64,000 bases of DNA from Actinospica robiniae DSM 44927 (lineage in GTDB: Bacteria > Actinomycetota > Actinomycetes > Streptomycetales > Catenulisporaceae), in contig NZ_KI632511.1 in NCBI RefSeq assembly GCF_000504285.1, forward strand, positions 9,775,882 to 9,839,881. The letters are read 5' to 3'. Made by a program: the position numbers and the translations under genes. Positions 16,895 to 27,151 of this stretch are shown piece after piece (within the stretch, counting starts at the first letter, position 1; each line of letters begins with the position of its first letter). The notes beneath the pieces are model-generated. The model was not told where the DNA came from. It made no database searches and saw only the letters and a list, made by a program, of their open reading frames with translations.

Positions 16895-18508
16895 ATGGAA
16901 CGATCCTCTTCAGGGAAGCACGTCTCCGAAACGCCCGGGCCGGGCGCCTCCGGCGCGCATCAGGGCGCCGCCCCGGGCCGTGGGCCCACCGGTGGCACCA
17001 ACCCCGGCACCGGAGCCGCCGAGCAGGATTCGGGCCGCTGGATGGTCCTCGCGGTCGTCAGCATCGCGCAGCTGATGATCGTGCTCGACATCTCGATCGT
17101 GAACATCGCGCTGCCCGACGCGCAGAAGGCACTGGGCTTCTCCAACGGCGACCGGCAGTGGATCGTCACCGCCTACTCGCTCGCGTTCGGCGCGCTGCTT
17201 CTCTTCGGCGGGCGGCTGGCGGACCAGGTCGGCCGCAAACGGATGTTCGTCGCCGGCCTGTGCGTGTTCGCCGTCGCCTCGTTCCTGGGCGGGATCTCAC
17301 CCAACTTCGCCGTGCTGGTGATCGCGCGGGCGATCCAGGGCGTCGCCGGCGCCACGCTCGCGCCGGCCGCGCTCTCCCTGCTGTCCACGACGTTCCCGGA
17401 CATGCGGGAGCGCGGCAAGGCGTTCTCCGTCTTCGGCGCCGTCGCCGGTTCGGGTGCGGCCATCGGGCTGCTGCTCGGCGGCGTACTGACCGAGTACCTG
17501 AGCTGGCGCTGGACGCTGTTCATCAACGTCCTGTTCGCCGCCGTCGCGCTCATCGGCGCGCTGCGCTACCTCGGCCACGAGCGGCCGCACGAGCGCCCGG
17601 GCCTCGACCTGCCCGGCACCGTGCTGGCGTCGGTCGGCCTGTTCTGCCTGGTCTACGGCTTCTCGAACGCCGATCGCCACCCCTGGGGCGCGCCGTCCAC
17701 CTGGGGCTTCATCGTGATCGGCGGGGTACTGCTGCTGGCCTTCTGCGCCCGCCTGGCCAGGACCCCGGACCCGCTGCTCCCGCCGCGAGTCGTGCTCGAC
17801 CGGGACCGCGGCGGCTCCTTCCTGGGGATGTTCCTCACCGGAGCCGGGATCTTCGGCGTGTTCCTGTTCCTGACCTTCTTCCTGCAGACCTCGTTGAACT
17901 ACTCGCCCGTTCTGACCGGGCTGGCGTTCATGCCGCTGGTGATCGCGCTCATCATCACGGCGACCATCTCGACCACCGTGATGCTCCCGCGCATCGGCCC
18001 GAAGTTCCTGATCGGGCCGGGGATGGTGATCTCGGCGGTCGGCATGGCGTGGCTCACCGGCATCAGCCTGAGCAGCAGCTACGCCGGGGACATCCTCGGC
18101 CCGCTGATCCTGGTCGGCGCCGGGCTGGGCATGGTGTTCGCCCCGGCGCTGAACACCGCGACCTACGGCGTGCACCCGCGGGACGCCGGCGTGGCCTCGG
18201 CCACGGCCAACACGGCCCAGCAGGTGGGCGGATCGATCGGCACGGCGCTGCTGAACTCGATCGCGGCCACGGCGCTTGCCAGCTACGTCACCGCGCACGC
18301 CGCGGACCACGTGCCCGCGCCCGAGCTGCAGGCGCAGGCCGCCGTGCACAGCTACCAGGTGGTGTTCTGGATCTGCGCCGGGATTTTCGCGGTCGGCGGC
18401 GTCATCTGCTTCCTGCTGATCCGGGCTGGCAAACAGGAGCCCAACCCGGAGCCGGAGCCCGAGCCCCAGCCGGCTCCGAGTCAGCCGGCGAACGTCCCCG
18501 GCGCGTAG
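16895..18508 (+). CDS. MFS drug/metabolite exporter, DHA2 (EmrB/QacA) type
   Basis: About 537 residues with a 45-residue Gly/Pro-rich cytoplasmic N-terminus and roughly 14 hydrophobic spans. Motif A appears as GGRLADQVGRKRMF, and motif C-like Gly/Pro segments are present. DHA2 members export drugs and secondary metabolites by proton antiport. The C-terminus is a repetitive Pro/Glu tail. ATG 16895 has GAGGGG at 16885-16890. The 3' end overlaps the convergent PhyH gene by 28 bases. It could export the product of the neighbouring PLP/ATP-grasp/LLM genes; that is inference. Confidence 0.87.
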   Translation: MERSSSGKHVSETPGPGASGAHQGAAPGRGPTGGTNPGTGAAEQDSGRWMVLAVVSIAQLMIVLDISIVNIALPDAQKALGFSNGDRQWIVTAYSLAFGALLLFGGRLADQVGRKRMFVAGLCVFAVASFLGGISPNFAVLVIARAIQGVAGATLAPAALSLLSTTFPDMRERGKAFSVFGAVAGSGAAIGLLLGGVLTEYLSWRWTLFINVLFAAVALIGALRYLGHERPHERPGLDLPGTVLASVGLFCLVYGFSNADRHPWGAPSTWGFIVIGGVLLLAFCARLARTPDPLLPPRVVLDRDRGGSFLGMFLTGAGIFGVFLFLTFFLQTSLNYSPVLTGLAFMPLVIALIITATISTTVMLPRIGPKFLIGPGMVISAVGMAWLTGISLSSSYAGDILGPLILVGAGLGMVFAPALNTATYGVHPRDAGVASATANTAQQVGGSIGTALLNSIAATALASYVTAHAADHVPAPELQAQAAVHSYQVVFWICAGIFAVGGVICFLLIRAGKQEPNPEPEPEPQPAPSQPANVPGA

Positions 18509-19221
18509 TCGTACCCGGCGTCCTGGAGGAACTGCGCCGGGTGCGTCTCGTGCCCCCGGACACTGAGCCGGAAGTACAGGGCGCGCCGGGTCAGTTCGGA
18601 GCGGAAGTTGCCGCCGATGTTGTGCCCGAGTAGGTAATGGGCGAGCAGCAGGTCACCGGCGCGCCCGATGACCTGCTCGGGCTCGGGCAGCTCGATCGGG
18701 GGGTAGGCGCAGAAGCGCTGGGGGCCGTGCTCGCGGAAGTACGCGGCATGGGTCAGGTGCGTGCCCGGCCACACCCACAGGTTTCCGGAGTCCTCGCCGA
18801 GCTGATCGGTCATCAGTATCCCGGCCAGCAGAGTGAAGGTGCCGCGGATCGGGCCGTCGATCGGTTCGGCGTGCGAGGTGTCGATGTGCGGAGCGCCGGG
18901 GCGGTGCGAGAAAGGCGGGATGTTCAGCGCGACCTGCACCTGCCACGGCGGCACGAGGGTGCCCGCGCCGGTCAGCTGCTCGGCGAGAGCGAAGGCCGGA
19001 CTGTCGGCGAGCGTCGCCGCCAACGCCGCCTCGGCCTTGGTCTCGAGGAAGTAGAAGTGGTTGCCGCGCGTCTCCGGCGGGGGCGGGTCCGCGGCGATGA
19101 TCTGATTGATCCGCCGGCCGGCCGAGGCGAGCACGTCGGGCGGCACCACTCGGGGGATCAGGAGGAACCCTCGCTCGGCGAATTCGCGGACCTGCTCGTC
19201 ACTCAGCACGCGATCGACCAT
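18481..19221 (-). CDS. Phytanoyl-CoA dioxygenase (PhyH) family oxygenase
   Basis: About 246 residues with a jelly-roll Fe(II)/2-oxoglutarate oxygenase layout. The metal motif HxD is His112-Asp114 (PHIDTSHAEP), and a distal His (His195 or His200 in the HYLLGHN stretch) with a following Arg would complete metal and 2-oxoglutarate binding. PhyH enzymes hydroxylate or halogenate small molecules, often in natural-product pathways. ATG 19221 is the first good start; the gene diverges from the PLP enzyme gene with about 230 bases between. Substrate unknown. Confidence 0.82.
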   Translation of the reverse strand: MVDRVLSDEQVREFAERGFLLIPRVVPPDVLASAGRRINQIIAADPPPPETRGNHFYFLETKAEAALAATLADSPAFALAEQLTGAGTLVPPWQVQVALNIPPFSHRPGAPHIDTSHAEPIDGPIRGTFTLLAGILMTDQLGEDSGNLWVWPGTHLTHAAYFREHGPQRFCAYPPIELPEPEQVIGRAGDLLLAHYLLGHNIGGNFRSELTRRALYFRLSVRGHETHPAQFLQDAGYDYAPGTFAG

Positions 19222-19449
19222 AGGCCGCCGACGGCGACGCGCGCGAAGCATTTGTTCCCGCGCGCGGATTGTCCGGCGCCGGGAATCGGTGATAGCAATG
19301 GAGATGTGACCGTCGAGCGCGCCCTCCCGATGACGCTGGTCACACGTGGCCACATCGACCTCTGCCGGGTGTGGTCCTGCTCGTGTCGCGCGGCGCTCTG
19401 ACCGCGTCCGCGACGCCATCCGATGTCTTTCGCAGAGGTGGAACAACAC

Positions 19450-20868
19450 GTGCACGAATCTGTCCTCGATGTCATCGGCGGCACCCCGTTGATCCGGCTC
19501 GGCCGGGTCGGAGCCGGACTGCCCGCCCCCGTGTATCTGAAGGCCGAGTTCCTCAACCCCGGGATGAGCGTGAAGGACCGTGCCGCGCTGGCGATGGTGC
19601 TCGCGGCCGAGAAGTCCGGCGGGCTGCGTCCCGGCGGCACGATCGTGGAGAGCACGTCCGGGAACACCGGCATCGGGCTGGCCATCGTGGCGGCTCGGCG
19701 CGGCTATCAGTGCATTGCGGTGCTGCCGGACAAGACGAGTCCGGACAAGATCGCCGTGCTGCGCGCGTACGGCGCCCGCGTCGTGCTGACCCCCGCGGCG
19801 CTGCCGGCCGAACACCCGGAGCACGTGCGCAACCTCGCCCAGACCATCAGCATGCGCACTCCCGGCGGCTGGCTGGCCGACCAGTACGACAACCCGGCGA
19901 ACCCGCAGGCGCACGTCGAGGCGACCGGCCCGGAGATCTGGGAGCAGACGCAGGGCCGGGTCACCCACTTCGTCGCGGGCATCGGCACCGGCGGGACGAT
20001 CACCGGGACGGCGAGGTACCTGAAGCAGGCCAGTGCCGGCTCTGTCCGGGTGATCGGCGCCGACCCGCACAGCTCGGTCTACGGCGGGGGCGACGGGAGC
20101 CCGTACGCGGTCGAGGCCGTCGGGCACTACCTGCACCCGGAGACCGCGCGCGACGTCTGGCCGCTCTCCTACGACGAAGCGCTGGTCGACCGGGTCGAGC
20201 GGATCGGTGACCGCGAGTCGATCACGACGGTGCACCGGCTCGCCCGCGAGGAAGGGCTGCTCGTCGGCGGCTCGTCCGGCACGGCCGTGGCCGCCGCCCT
20301 GCGGGTCGCCCGCGACGCCGCGCCGAGCGATCTCGTGGTCGTGATCGCGCCGGACTCCGGGCGCGGGTACCTCTCGCGGTACTTCAACGACGAGTGGCTG
20401 CTCGCCATGGGCTTCCAGGACGGCGCCCCGGACACACCCGTCCTCGGCGACCTGGCCGCGGCCGCCGGCGCGCCGCTCGCGATTGCGTTGCCCGCGACGG
20501 CCATCGAGGCGCTGGCCGTCGTCGCCTCCCGTGGCTCAGGGCTCGAAGACGGCCTCGCTCTCGTGGTGCTGAACCGCACCGGCGGCGACGAGACGTGGGC
20601 GGTGCCCGACGTGGCCGGAGTGCTGCCGCTCGCGGAGTTGCGCGCACTGCCGGACGACGAGCCGCTCGGGCCGTACCTGCGGCCCCTCCCGAGCACCGCC
20701 GGGTCCGGCGAGGCCATCGCGGAAGCCGACGCGCGTCTCGATCCGGACCAGCGGTGGATCCCGGTGCTGCACGACGGGCGCATCGCAGCCGTCGTCGCGC
20801 GCTCCGACCTGGCCCGTTCCCATCTGGCCGTGGCCGCGGCCGTGCCCGGCATCGAGGAGGTGCGGTGA
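19450..20868 (+). CDS. PLP-dependent cystathionine beta-synthase/cysteine synthase-like enzyme
   Basis: Fold-type II PLP enzyme, about 472 residues from GTG 19450. That start is preferred over ATG 19423 because AGAGGTGG lies 9 bases upstream. The PLP Lys is in NPGMSVKDR (about residue 42), the phosphate/substrate loop STSGNTG at about 68-74, and the PLP phosphate loop in GIGTGGTITG. After residue about 320 comes a regulatory CBS-like half that is weakly conserved. The reaction is likely beta-replacement on O-acetyl/O-phospho-serine or homocysteine plus serine. It is translationally coupled to an ATP-grasp gene (4-base overlap), as in pathways to modified amino acids such as cycloserine. Could also be a housekeeping CBS. 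Confidence 0.85.
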   Translation: MHESVLDVIGGTPLIRLGRVGAGLPAPVYLKAEFLNPGMSVKDRAALAMVLAAEKSGGLRPGGTIVESTSGNTGIGLAIVAARRGYQCIAVLPDKTSPDKIAVLRAYGARVVLTPAALPAEHPEHVRNLAQTISMRTPGGWLADQYDNPANPQAHVEATGPEIWEQTQGRVTHFVAGIGTGGTITGTARYLKQASAGSVRVIGADPHSSVYGGGDGSPYAVEAVGHYLHPETARDVWPLSYDEALVDRVERIGDRESITTVHRLAREEGLLVGGSSGTAVAAALRVARDAAPSDLVVVIAPDSGRGYLSRYFNDEWLLAMGFQDGAPDTPVLGDLAAAAGAPLAIALPATAIEALAVVASRGSGLEDGLALVVLNRTGGDETWAVPDVAGVLPLAELRALPDDEPLGPYLRPLPSTAGSGEAIAEADARLDPDQRWIPVLHDGRIAAVVARSDLARSHLAVAAAVPGIEEVR

Positions 20869-21818
20869 AGCTCCACGTCCTGCATGAGAACCCTGACTGG
20901 TATCCGCCGTTCGCAGCAGCCTTCGACGCCGAGGGCGTCGCGCACGAGGAATGGCTGCTGGGAGAGGGAAGCCTCGATCTGGACGCCGAGCCGCCGCAGG
21001 GCGTGTTCTGGTCCCGCATGAGTGCGTCCTCTTATACCCGGGGTCACCCCTGGGCCAAGGACCACACGCGGGCCGTCCTGTGTTGGCTCGAGGCGCACGG
21101 ACGGCGCGTGGTCAACGGCCGCCGCGTGCTCGAGTTGGAGATGAGCAAGGCCGAGCAGCTGACCGCGCTGCGCCGGGCCGGGATCGCCGTCCCGCGGACC
21201 ATCGCCGTCGTCGGCGCCGGCCCGGGCGAGCGGGCACGCGGAATCCTCGACGCCGCGGGCAGGATCGGTGCGCCGTTCATCGTCAAGCCCAACCAGGGCG
21301 GCAAGGGACTGGGCGTGCGGAGATTCGACTCCGTGCGTGAACTCGCCGAGCACCTCGACGGGCCCGCGTGGGAGCCGCCGGTCGACGGGGTGAGCCTGGT
21401 GCAGGAGTACATCCGCGCCGCAGAGCCCTTCATCACCCGGGTGGAGATCGTCGGCGGCGAGTTCCTCTACGCCCTGACCGCGGACACCGCCCGCGGCGGA
21501 TTCGAACTCTGCCCGGCCGACGCGTGCGCGGTCCCGACGGAGAGCATCTTCGCGCTGCGCAAGGGATTCGAGCACCCGATCATCGAACGCTACCTCGCGT
21601 TCGCGGCGGAGTACGGCATCGAGATCGCAGGCTTCGAGTTCATCGAGGCCGACGACGGCAGGATCCTGACGTACGACGTGAATACCAACACGAACTACAA
21701 TCCCGAGGTCGACGCCGCAGCTCCACGCTCGGCGCCTCGGCAGATCGCCCGGTACCTCACCTCACTGCTGGACGTCGAGGCCGCCCTGGCCAGCGCGCAC
21801 GTCCGGGAAGGACGCTGA
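20865..21818 (+). CDS. ATP-grasp ligase (RimK-like)
   Basis: About 317 residues. ATP-grasp features: FIVKPNQGGKGLGVRRF (nucleotide loop), QEYIRAAEPFITRVEIVGG, and the Mg-binding end FEFIEADDGRILTYDVNTNTNYNPEVD. Members join a carboxylate (via acyl-phosphate) to an amine or cyclise. GTG 20865 overlaps the PLP enzyme stop, with GAGGAGG upstream; the stop shares one base with the next ATG. Such coupling suggests it uses the PLP enzyme's amino acid product. Exact substrates unknown. Confidence 0.85.
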   Translation: MKLHVLHENPDWYPPFAAAFDAEGVAHEEWLLGEGSLDLDAEPPQGVFWSRMSASSYTRGHPWAKDHTRAVLCWLEAHGRRVVNGRRVLELEMSKAEQLTALRRAGIAVPRTIAVVGAGPGERARGILDAAGRIGAPFIVKPNQGGKGLGVRRFDSVRELAEHLDGPAWEPPVDGVSLVQEYIRAAEPFITRVEIVGGEFLYALTADTARGGFELCPADACAVPTESIFALRKGFEHPIIERYLAFAAEYGIEIAGFEFIEADDGRILTYDVNTNTNYNPEVDAAAPRSAPRQIARYLTSLLDVEAALASAHVREGR

Positions 21819-22849
21819 TGCGCTTCGGATACTGGATGCCGGTCTTCGGCGGCTGGCTGCGCAACGTGCCCGACGAGGGCATGAGCATCGCCTGGCCCTA
21901 CATCCGCGACCTCGCGGTGCACAGCGAGCGGCACGGCTTCGACCTGACCCTGATCGCTGAGCTGAACCTCAACGACATCAAGGGCCACCGAGCCCCGTCG
22001 CTCGACTGCTGGACCCTCGCCCCGGCCGTCGCCGCGGTGACCGACACCCTCGAACTGATGCTGGCCGTGCGCCCGAACTACCACCACCCCGCCGCGACCG
22101 CGAAGGCCCTGTCCACGCTCGAGACCATCGCGCCCGGCCGCGTCTCGCTCAACGTCGTCTCGTCCTGGTGGAAGGACGAAGCCGACCAGTTCGGCGCCCC
22201 CTTCGACGTCCACGACGCCCGGTACGCCCGCACCGAGGAATGGCTCGGCCTGCTCGACCGCCTGCTCAGCGAGCCGTCGGTGACTCACGACGGCCCGCTC
22301 TACCGGCTCGCGGGTACCGAAGTCGAGCCGAAGCCCGCGCGCGTGCCCACGGTGTACATGGGCGGAGAGTCCCCCCGTGCGAAGGAGGTCATCACCGCCC
22401 TCGGCGACTCGTACGTCATGCACGGCGACGCGCCCGAAGTCATCGCGCAGAAGATCGACGGCATGCGCGAGCTGCGGCACGAGGCGGGCAAGCCGCCGCT
22501 GCAATTCGGCATGGCCGGATACGTGATCTGCCGTGACAGCGAGGACGAGGCGCAGGCCGAGCTGGAGCGGATCCTGGACGTGCGCTCCTCGACCGAGGCG
22601 TACGCCTCTTATCGCGACTTCGTCGAGGGCTCGCAGCTCGAATCCCACGTCTCGCTCGAGGAATACAGCGTTTCGAACCGGGGCCTGCGTGCCGGGCTCG
22701 TGGGCACGCCCGAGCAGATCATCGAGCGCATCCGCGCCTACGAGAGCGCGGGCGTGGACCTCTTGCTGCTCCAGTTCTCGCCGCAGCACGAGGAGATGGA
22801 GCGGTTCGGGAGGCAGGTCATAGCGCCTTGGCGGGCGGCGGGGAGCTAG
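21818..22849 (+). CDS. LLM-class flavin-dependent monooxygenase (SsuD-like)
   Basis: About 343 residues of the luciferase-like monooxygenase superfamily. It has MRFGYWMPVFGGW at the N-terminus, LAVRPNYHHPAATAK and RVSLNVVSSWWKDEADQFG, which resemble the alkanesulfonate monooxygenase branch, and VGTPEQIIERI near the end. It needs reduced FMN from a partner reductase, which is not encoded nearby. It may oxidise N, S or C of the ligase product, or simply desulfonate alkanesulfonates. TGATG overlap with the ATP-grasp gene implies one operon. Confidence 0.87.
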   Translation: MRFGYWMPVFGGWLRNVPDEGMSIAWPYIRDLAVHSERHGFDLTLIAELNLNDIKGHRAPSLDCWTLAPAVAAVTDTLELMLAVRPNYHHPAATAKALSTLETIAPGRVSLNVVSSWWKDEADQFGAPFDVHDARYARTEEWLGLLDRLLSEPSVTHDGPLYRLAGTEVEPKPARVPTVYMGGESPRAKEVITALGDSYVMHGDAPEVIAQKIDGMRELRHEAGKPPLQFGMAGYVICRDSEDEAQAELERILDVRSSTEAYASYRDFVEGSQLESHVSLEEYSVSNRGLRAGLVGTPEQIIERIRAYESAGVDLLLLQFSPQHEEMERFGRQVIAPWRAAGS

Positions 22850-22927
22850 ACCCGAGAGGGGGACGTCGCGTCAGGCCGCGTCGCCGAGCCCACCCCTGGA
22901 GCGGCCAGACGTGCCAGGCTGTGCCGC

Positions 22928-23629
22928 ATGGTGAACGACTACGACAGCTTTGCCGAGGCGTACGCCGCCGAGACCGAGTCCAACCTCGTCAACGCCTACT
23001 ACGCCCGGCCGGCGATGCTGAATCTGGCCGGGGACGTGGCGGGGCGGCGGATCCTGGACGCCGGGTGCGGGGCGGGTCCACTGCACGCGGCGCTGCAGGA
23101 GCGCGGCGCCATCGTGACCGGGATCGACTCGAGCGCCAAGATGCTCGAATTGGCTCGGAAGCGGCTCGGGGAGGATGCGGATCTGCAGCTGGCCGACGTG
23201 GCCGGCCCGCTGCCCTTCCCGGAAGGCTCGTTCGACGACGTCGTCGCGTGTCTGGTGCTGCACTACCTGGAGGATTGGACGGAGCCGCTCGCGGAACTTC
23301 GGCGAGTGCTCAAGCCCGGTGGCCGGCTGATCGTGGCAGTCGACCATCCGGTCGTGCAGAAGCTGTTCAACTCGGAGTTCGACTATTTCGCGATCAGCAG
23401 GCGCTCCGAGGAGTGGACGATCGGCGGGCACACGGCTCAGATGAGCTTCTGGCACCGCCCGCTGCAGGCGATGACGGACGCCTTCACCGCGGCCGGTTTC
23501 CGGATCTCTGTCATCAGCGAGCCGCCGCCCGCGCCGGGCGCCTGGGAGCTGTTCCCCGAGGATCTCGGCCATCGGCCGGAAGGGGCCGCCTTCCTCTGCT
23601 TCCTGTTCTTCGTCCTCGAGGCCGTGTAG
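22928..23629 (+). CDS. SAM-dependent class I methyltransferase
   Basis: About 233 residues, Rossmann-type methyltransferase. Motif I is RILDAGCGAGPLH, motif II is VTGIDSSAKML, then PFPEGSFDDVVACLVLHYLEDW and the LKPGGRLIV post-motif. The acceptor is unknown. It starts 79 bases after the LLM gene, without a clear ribosome site, so co-transcription is possible but not shown. It could be a tailoring enzyme or unrelated. Confidence 0.83.
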   Translation: MVNDYDSFAEAYAAETESNLVNAYYARPAMLNLAGDVAGRRILDAGCGAGPLHAALQERGAIVTGIDSSAKMLELARKRLGEDADLQLADVAGPLPFPEGSFDDVVACLVLHYLEDWTEPLAELRRVLKPGGRLIVAVDHPVVQKLFNSEFDYFAISRRSEEWTIGGHTAQMSFWHRPLQAMTDAFTAAGFRISVISEPPPAPGAWELFPEDLGHRPEGAAFLCFLFFVLEAV

Positions 23630-23653
23630 CGGAGCGACGGCGTCCGCGTCCGG

Positions 23654-24241
23654 TCAGGCCTCTGAGTCTCCCCGGGCCGCCGCCTCGATGAGCTGCTCGA
23701 TGCGCGCGGCGCCGTAGGCGAACTCCGCCTCGATGTTCAGCCCGGCGAACCGGCCGCCCGCCTCGGAGGCGGCGAAGCCGTAGACCAGTGTGGAGAGCAT
23801 CCGCTCCAGGCTGTCGAGCTCGTGCTCCGGCACGCCCGCCGAGCGCAGCGCGCGGAAGACCGCCTGCCGCGGGCCCTGGGCGCCCTCGGTGACGGCGCGA
23901 CGCTGGAACAGCAGCATGAACAGATCCGGATAGCGGCGCGCGATGGCCCTGACGTTCTCGGCCATCGCGCGCAGCGCCGTGCGCCAATCCGTGCTCTGAT
24001 CCGCTTCGGGCACCGCGATCTCCGCCATCAGCCGTTCCACCAGGCCGTCGAGCAGGCCTTGCTTGTCGCCGACGTGCCGGTAGAGCGCCATCGGCGTCAC
24101 CTCCAGCCGCGCGGCCACGGCGCGCATGGTCACGGCGGCCAGGCCGGATTCGGCGGCTAGGTCGAGGGTGGCGTCGAGCACCTGGGTGCGGCTGATCCGG
24201 GCGGGTCTCACGGGCTTGCTCCTGTGGACGGTCGACGACAT
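23654..24241 (-). CDS. TetR-family regulator
   Basis: About 195 residues. The N-terminal helix-turn-helix (about 18-60: ISRTQVLDATLDLAAESG, then TMRAVAARLEVTPMALYRHVGDKQGLLDGL) is standard TetR; the C-terminal half resembles the TetR_C family with MLSTLVYGFAASEAGG. ATG 24241 has almost no leader, since the 24-bp palindrome begins 5 bases upstream, so it may be translated from a leaderless or very short transcript. It diverges from and probably represses the ABC exporter genes. Confidence 0.88.
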   Translation of the reverse strand: MSSTVHRSKPVRPARISRTQVLDATLDLAAESGLAAVTMRAVAARLEVTPMALYRHVGDKQGLLDGLVERLMAEIAVPEADQSTDWRTALRAMAENVRAIARRYPDLFMLLFQRRAVTEGAQGPRQAVFRALRSAGVPEHELDSLERMLSTLVYGFAASEAGGRFAGLNIEAEFAYGAARIEQLIEAAARGDSEA

Positions 24242-24245
24242 TAGG

Positions 24246-24269
24246 ATACATTGTATATATACGACGTAT
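24246..24269. promoter_or_regulatory. 24-bp palindromic operator between TetR and ABC genes
   Basis: The pattern is ATAC-N3-GTAT-AT-ATAC-N3-GTAT. Ten of 12 base pairs of the dyad match. It lies between two divergent starts, is AT-rich in a GC-rich region and contains TATA-like hexamers, as expected of an operator overlapping both promoters. Confidence 0.75.
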
Positions 24270-24287
24270 AGTTACTGGGAGGTAGCC

Positions 24288-25202
24288 ATGCTCGAGGCCT
24301 GTGGCCTGCGCAAACGCTGGCGGTCCGGACCCGCGCTGGCCGGCTTCGACCTGCGGATCGAGGCCGGCGAGGTGTGCGGCCTGCTCGGGCACAACGGCGC
24401 CGGCAAGACGACCTTCGCCCGCATCTGCGCCGGTCTCGAACGGCCCGACGCGGGACGCGTACTCCTCGGCGGCGTCGATCCGCACGCTCGGCCTGCCGCG
24501 GCACGGTCGCTGGTGGGGCTCGCCCCGCAGGAGATAGCGCTGTACCCGACCGCCACGCTGCGCGAGAACCTGCGCTTCTACGGCGGACTCGCCGGCATAC
24601 GGGGGCGGACGCTGCGGCGGGAGATCGGCGAGATCAGCGAGGCGCTGATGCTCACCGAGCAGCTCGACCGGACCGTGGCCACGCTCTCCGGCGGTCAGCA
24701 GCGGCGTGCCCAGGCTGCGACCGCGCTCCTGCACCGGCCGCCGGTGCTCCTGCTCGACGAACCGACCGTCGGCGCCGACCCGGTCACCCGCCAAGCGCTG
24801 CTCGCCGTGGTGCGTGACCGTGCCGATCAGGGCGCAGCAGTCTGCTACACCACCCACTATCTGCCGGAACTCGACGAGCTGGACGCCACCGTGGCCGTCG
24901 CGCAGGCCGGGCGCGTCATCGCACGCGGCGGCCGGGCGCAGCTGCTCGCGGGCCTGCCGAGCCGACTGGTGCTCGGCTTCTCGGCCGGCGCGCCCGACGC
25001 GCTCGCGGCGCAGGCGGACAGGGCCAAGGACGGTGCCCTGAGCTTCATCACCCCGGGCCCCGCCCAGACGCTGGCCCAGATCCTCGCCTCGCTCGGGTCG
25101 CGGGCCGCGGACGTCGAACGGGTCGAGATCCACGAACCAGACCTCGATGACCTCTACCGCCACCTGACCCGCGAGAGCGCCGAGGCCGAATATGTCCACT
25201 GA
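24288..25202 (+). CDS. ABC transporter ATP-binding protein (drug/ABC-2 type)
   Basis: About 304 residues. Walker A GHNGAGKTT at 34-42, the Q-loop in GLAPQE, signature LSGGQQRR, Walker B VLLLDEPTVGADP and the H-loop in YTTHYLPE are all present. The C-terminal extension after residue about 220 is typical of DrrA/NatA-like exporters. GGGAGG lies 5 bases before ATG 24288. It overlaps the permease gene by 11 bases. Confidence 0.92.
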   Translation: MLEACGLRKRWRSGPALAGFDLRIEAGEVCGLLGHNGAGKTTFARICAGLERPDAGRVLLGGVDPHARPAAARSLVGLAPQEIALYPTATLRENLRFYGGLAGIRGRTLRREIGEISEALMLTEQLDRTVATLSGGQQRRAQAATALLHRPPVLLLDEPTVGADPVTRQALLAVVRDRADQGAAVCYTTHYLPELDELDATVAVAQAGRVIARGGRAQLLAGLPSRLVLGFSAGAPDALAAQADRAKDGALSFITPGPAQTLAQILASLGSRAADVERVEIHEPDLDDLYRHLTRESAEAEYVH

Positions 25203-25968
25203 GACTCCCGCTGTTTCGCTTGCGCCGCGCGGTCGCGCGCCGCGTCAGGCCTCTGTCGTGGCTCGGCACACCGCGATCCTGCTGGCCCGGGATCCGGGGA
25301 CTGTCCTGGCCTACACGGTCATGGCCATGGTCCTGCTGACCGTGCTGCGGCCGGTCTACGAGCGGCTCGGAACGTTCGGCGGCCCGCCGATCGACCAGGA
25401 GGCTCCCGGGACGGCAGTGATGTTCACCCTGCTCGCCCTCGACGTCGCCGGCCAGAGCCTGCTGTCCGAACGCACGTGGCACACCTGGGACCGGCTGCGC
25501 GCCGGGTCGGTCGGGCCGTTGACCGTCTTGGCCGGCAAGGCGATCCCGCTCACGGCGCTGTTCGCGCTGCAGCAGGCGGCGCTGTTCGCCTTCGCCGACG
25601 CCGTGTACGGCTTCGACCTCGCCGCCGGGTCGTGGCGGCTGGCACTCGTGGTCGCGGCCTGGAGCGTGTGCGTGACCGGGCTCGGCCTCGCCGTCGGGGC
25701 GTGGGTGCGCAGCCAGGGCCAGCTCTCGGCGGCGGCCGACATCGGCGCGCTCGCCGTCACCTGCCTGAGCGGAAGCCTCGTGCCGCTGCCGATCCTGCCG
25801 CACTGGGTCGCGCAGGTGGCGCCGTGGACGCCCGGATACTGGGCCCTGCGCGGCTTCCAGGCCGCCGTGGAGGGCGACGCGGCGACCTTCGGCCGTACCC
25901 TGGCCGTCCTGATCGGAATCAGTGCCCTGGCCTTCATGGTGGCGGCGGCCGGCGTCCGCCCGCGACGA

Positions 25969-25995
<27 letters not shown>
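25192..25995 (+). CDS. ABC-2 type permease
   Basis: About 267 residues with six predicted hydrophobic segments and the ABC-2 architecture (long first extracytoplasmic region, re-entrant GLAVGAWVRSQGQLSAAADIG, then LVPLPILPHWV and the final span). It pairs with the preceding ATPase as an exporter under the TetR regulator. Substrate unknown. The 3' end overlaps the convergent sigma-factor gene by 27 bases. Confidence 0.88.
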
Positions 25996-26988
<993 letters not shown>

Positions 26989-27151
26989 GATCGCACCACC
27001 TGCTTCCTGCTCCGTCAGTCCTCGGTCCGCTTCACCTTGTGCAGACGCCGGCCCACCGGCGAACTGGGCGGTCTGCGCGCGCCCAGTTTTCAGCACGCCC
27101 GGCGCCTGTACCGGTGAACGTCCACGAAAGCAGAGGAACAGGGAGAACGTG

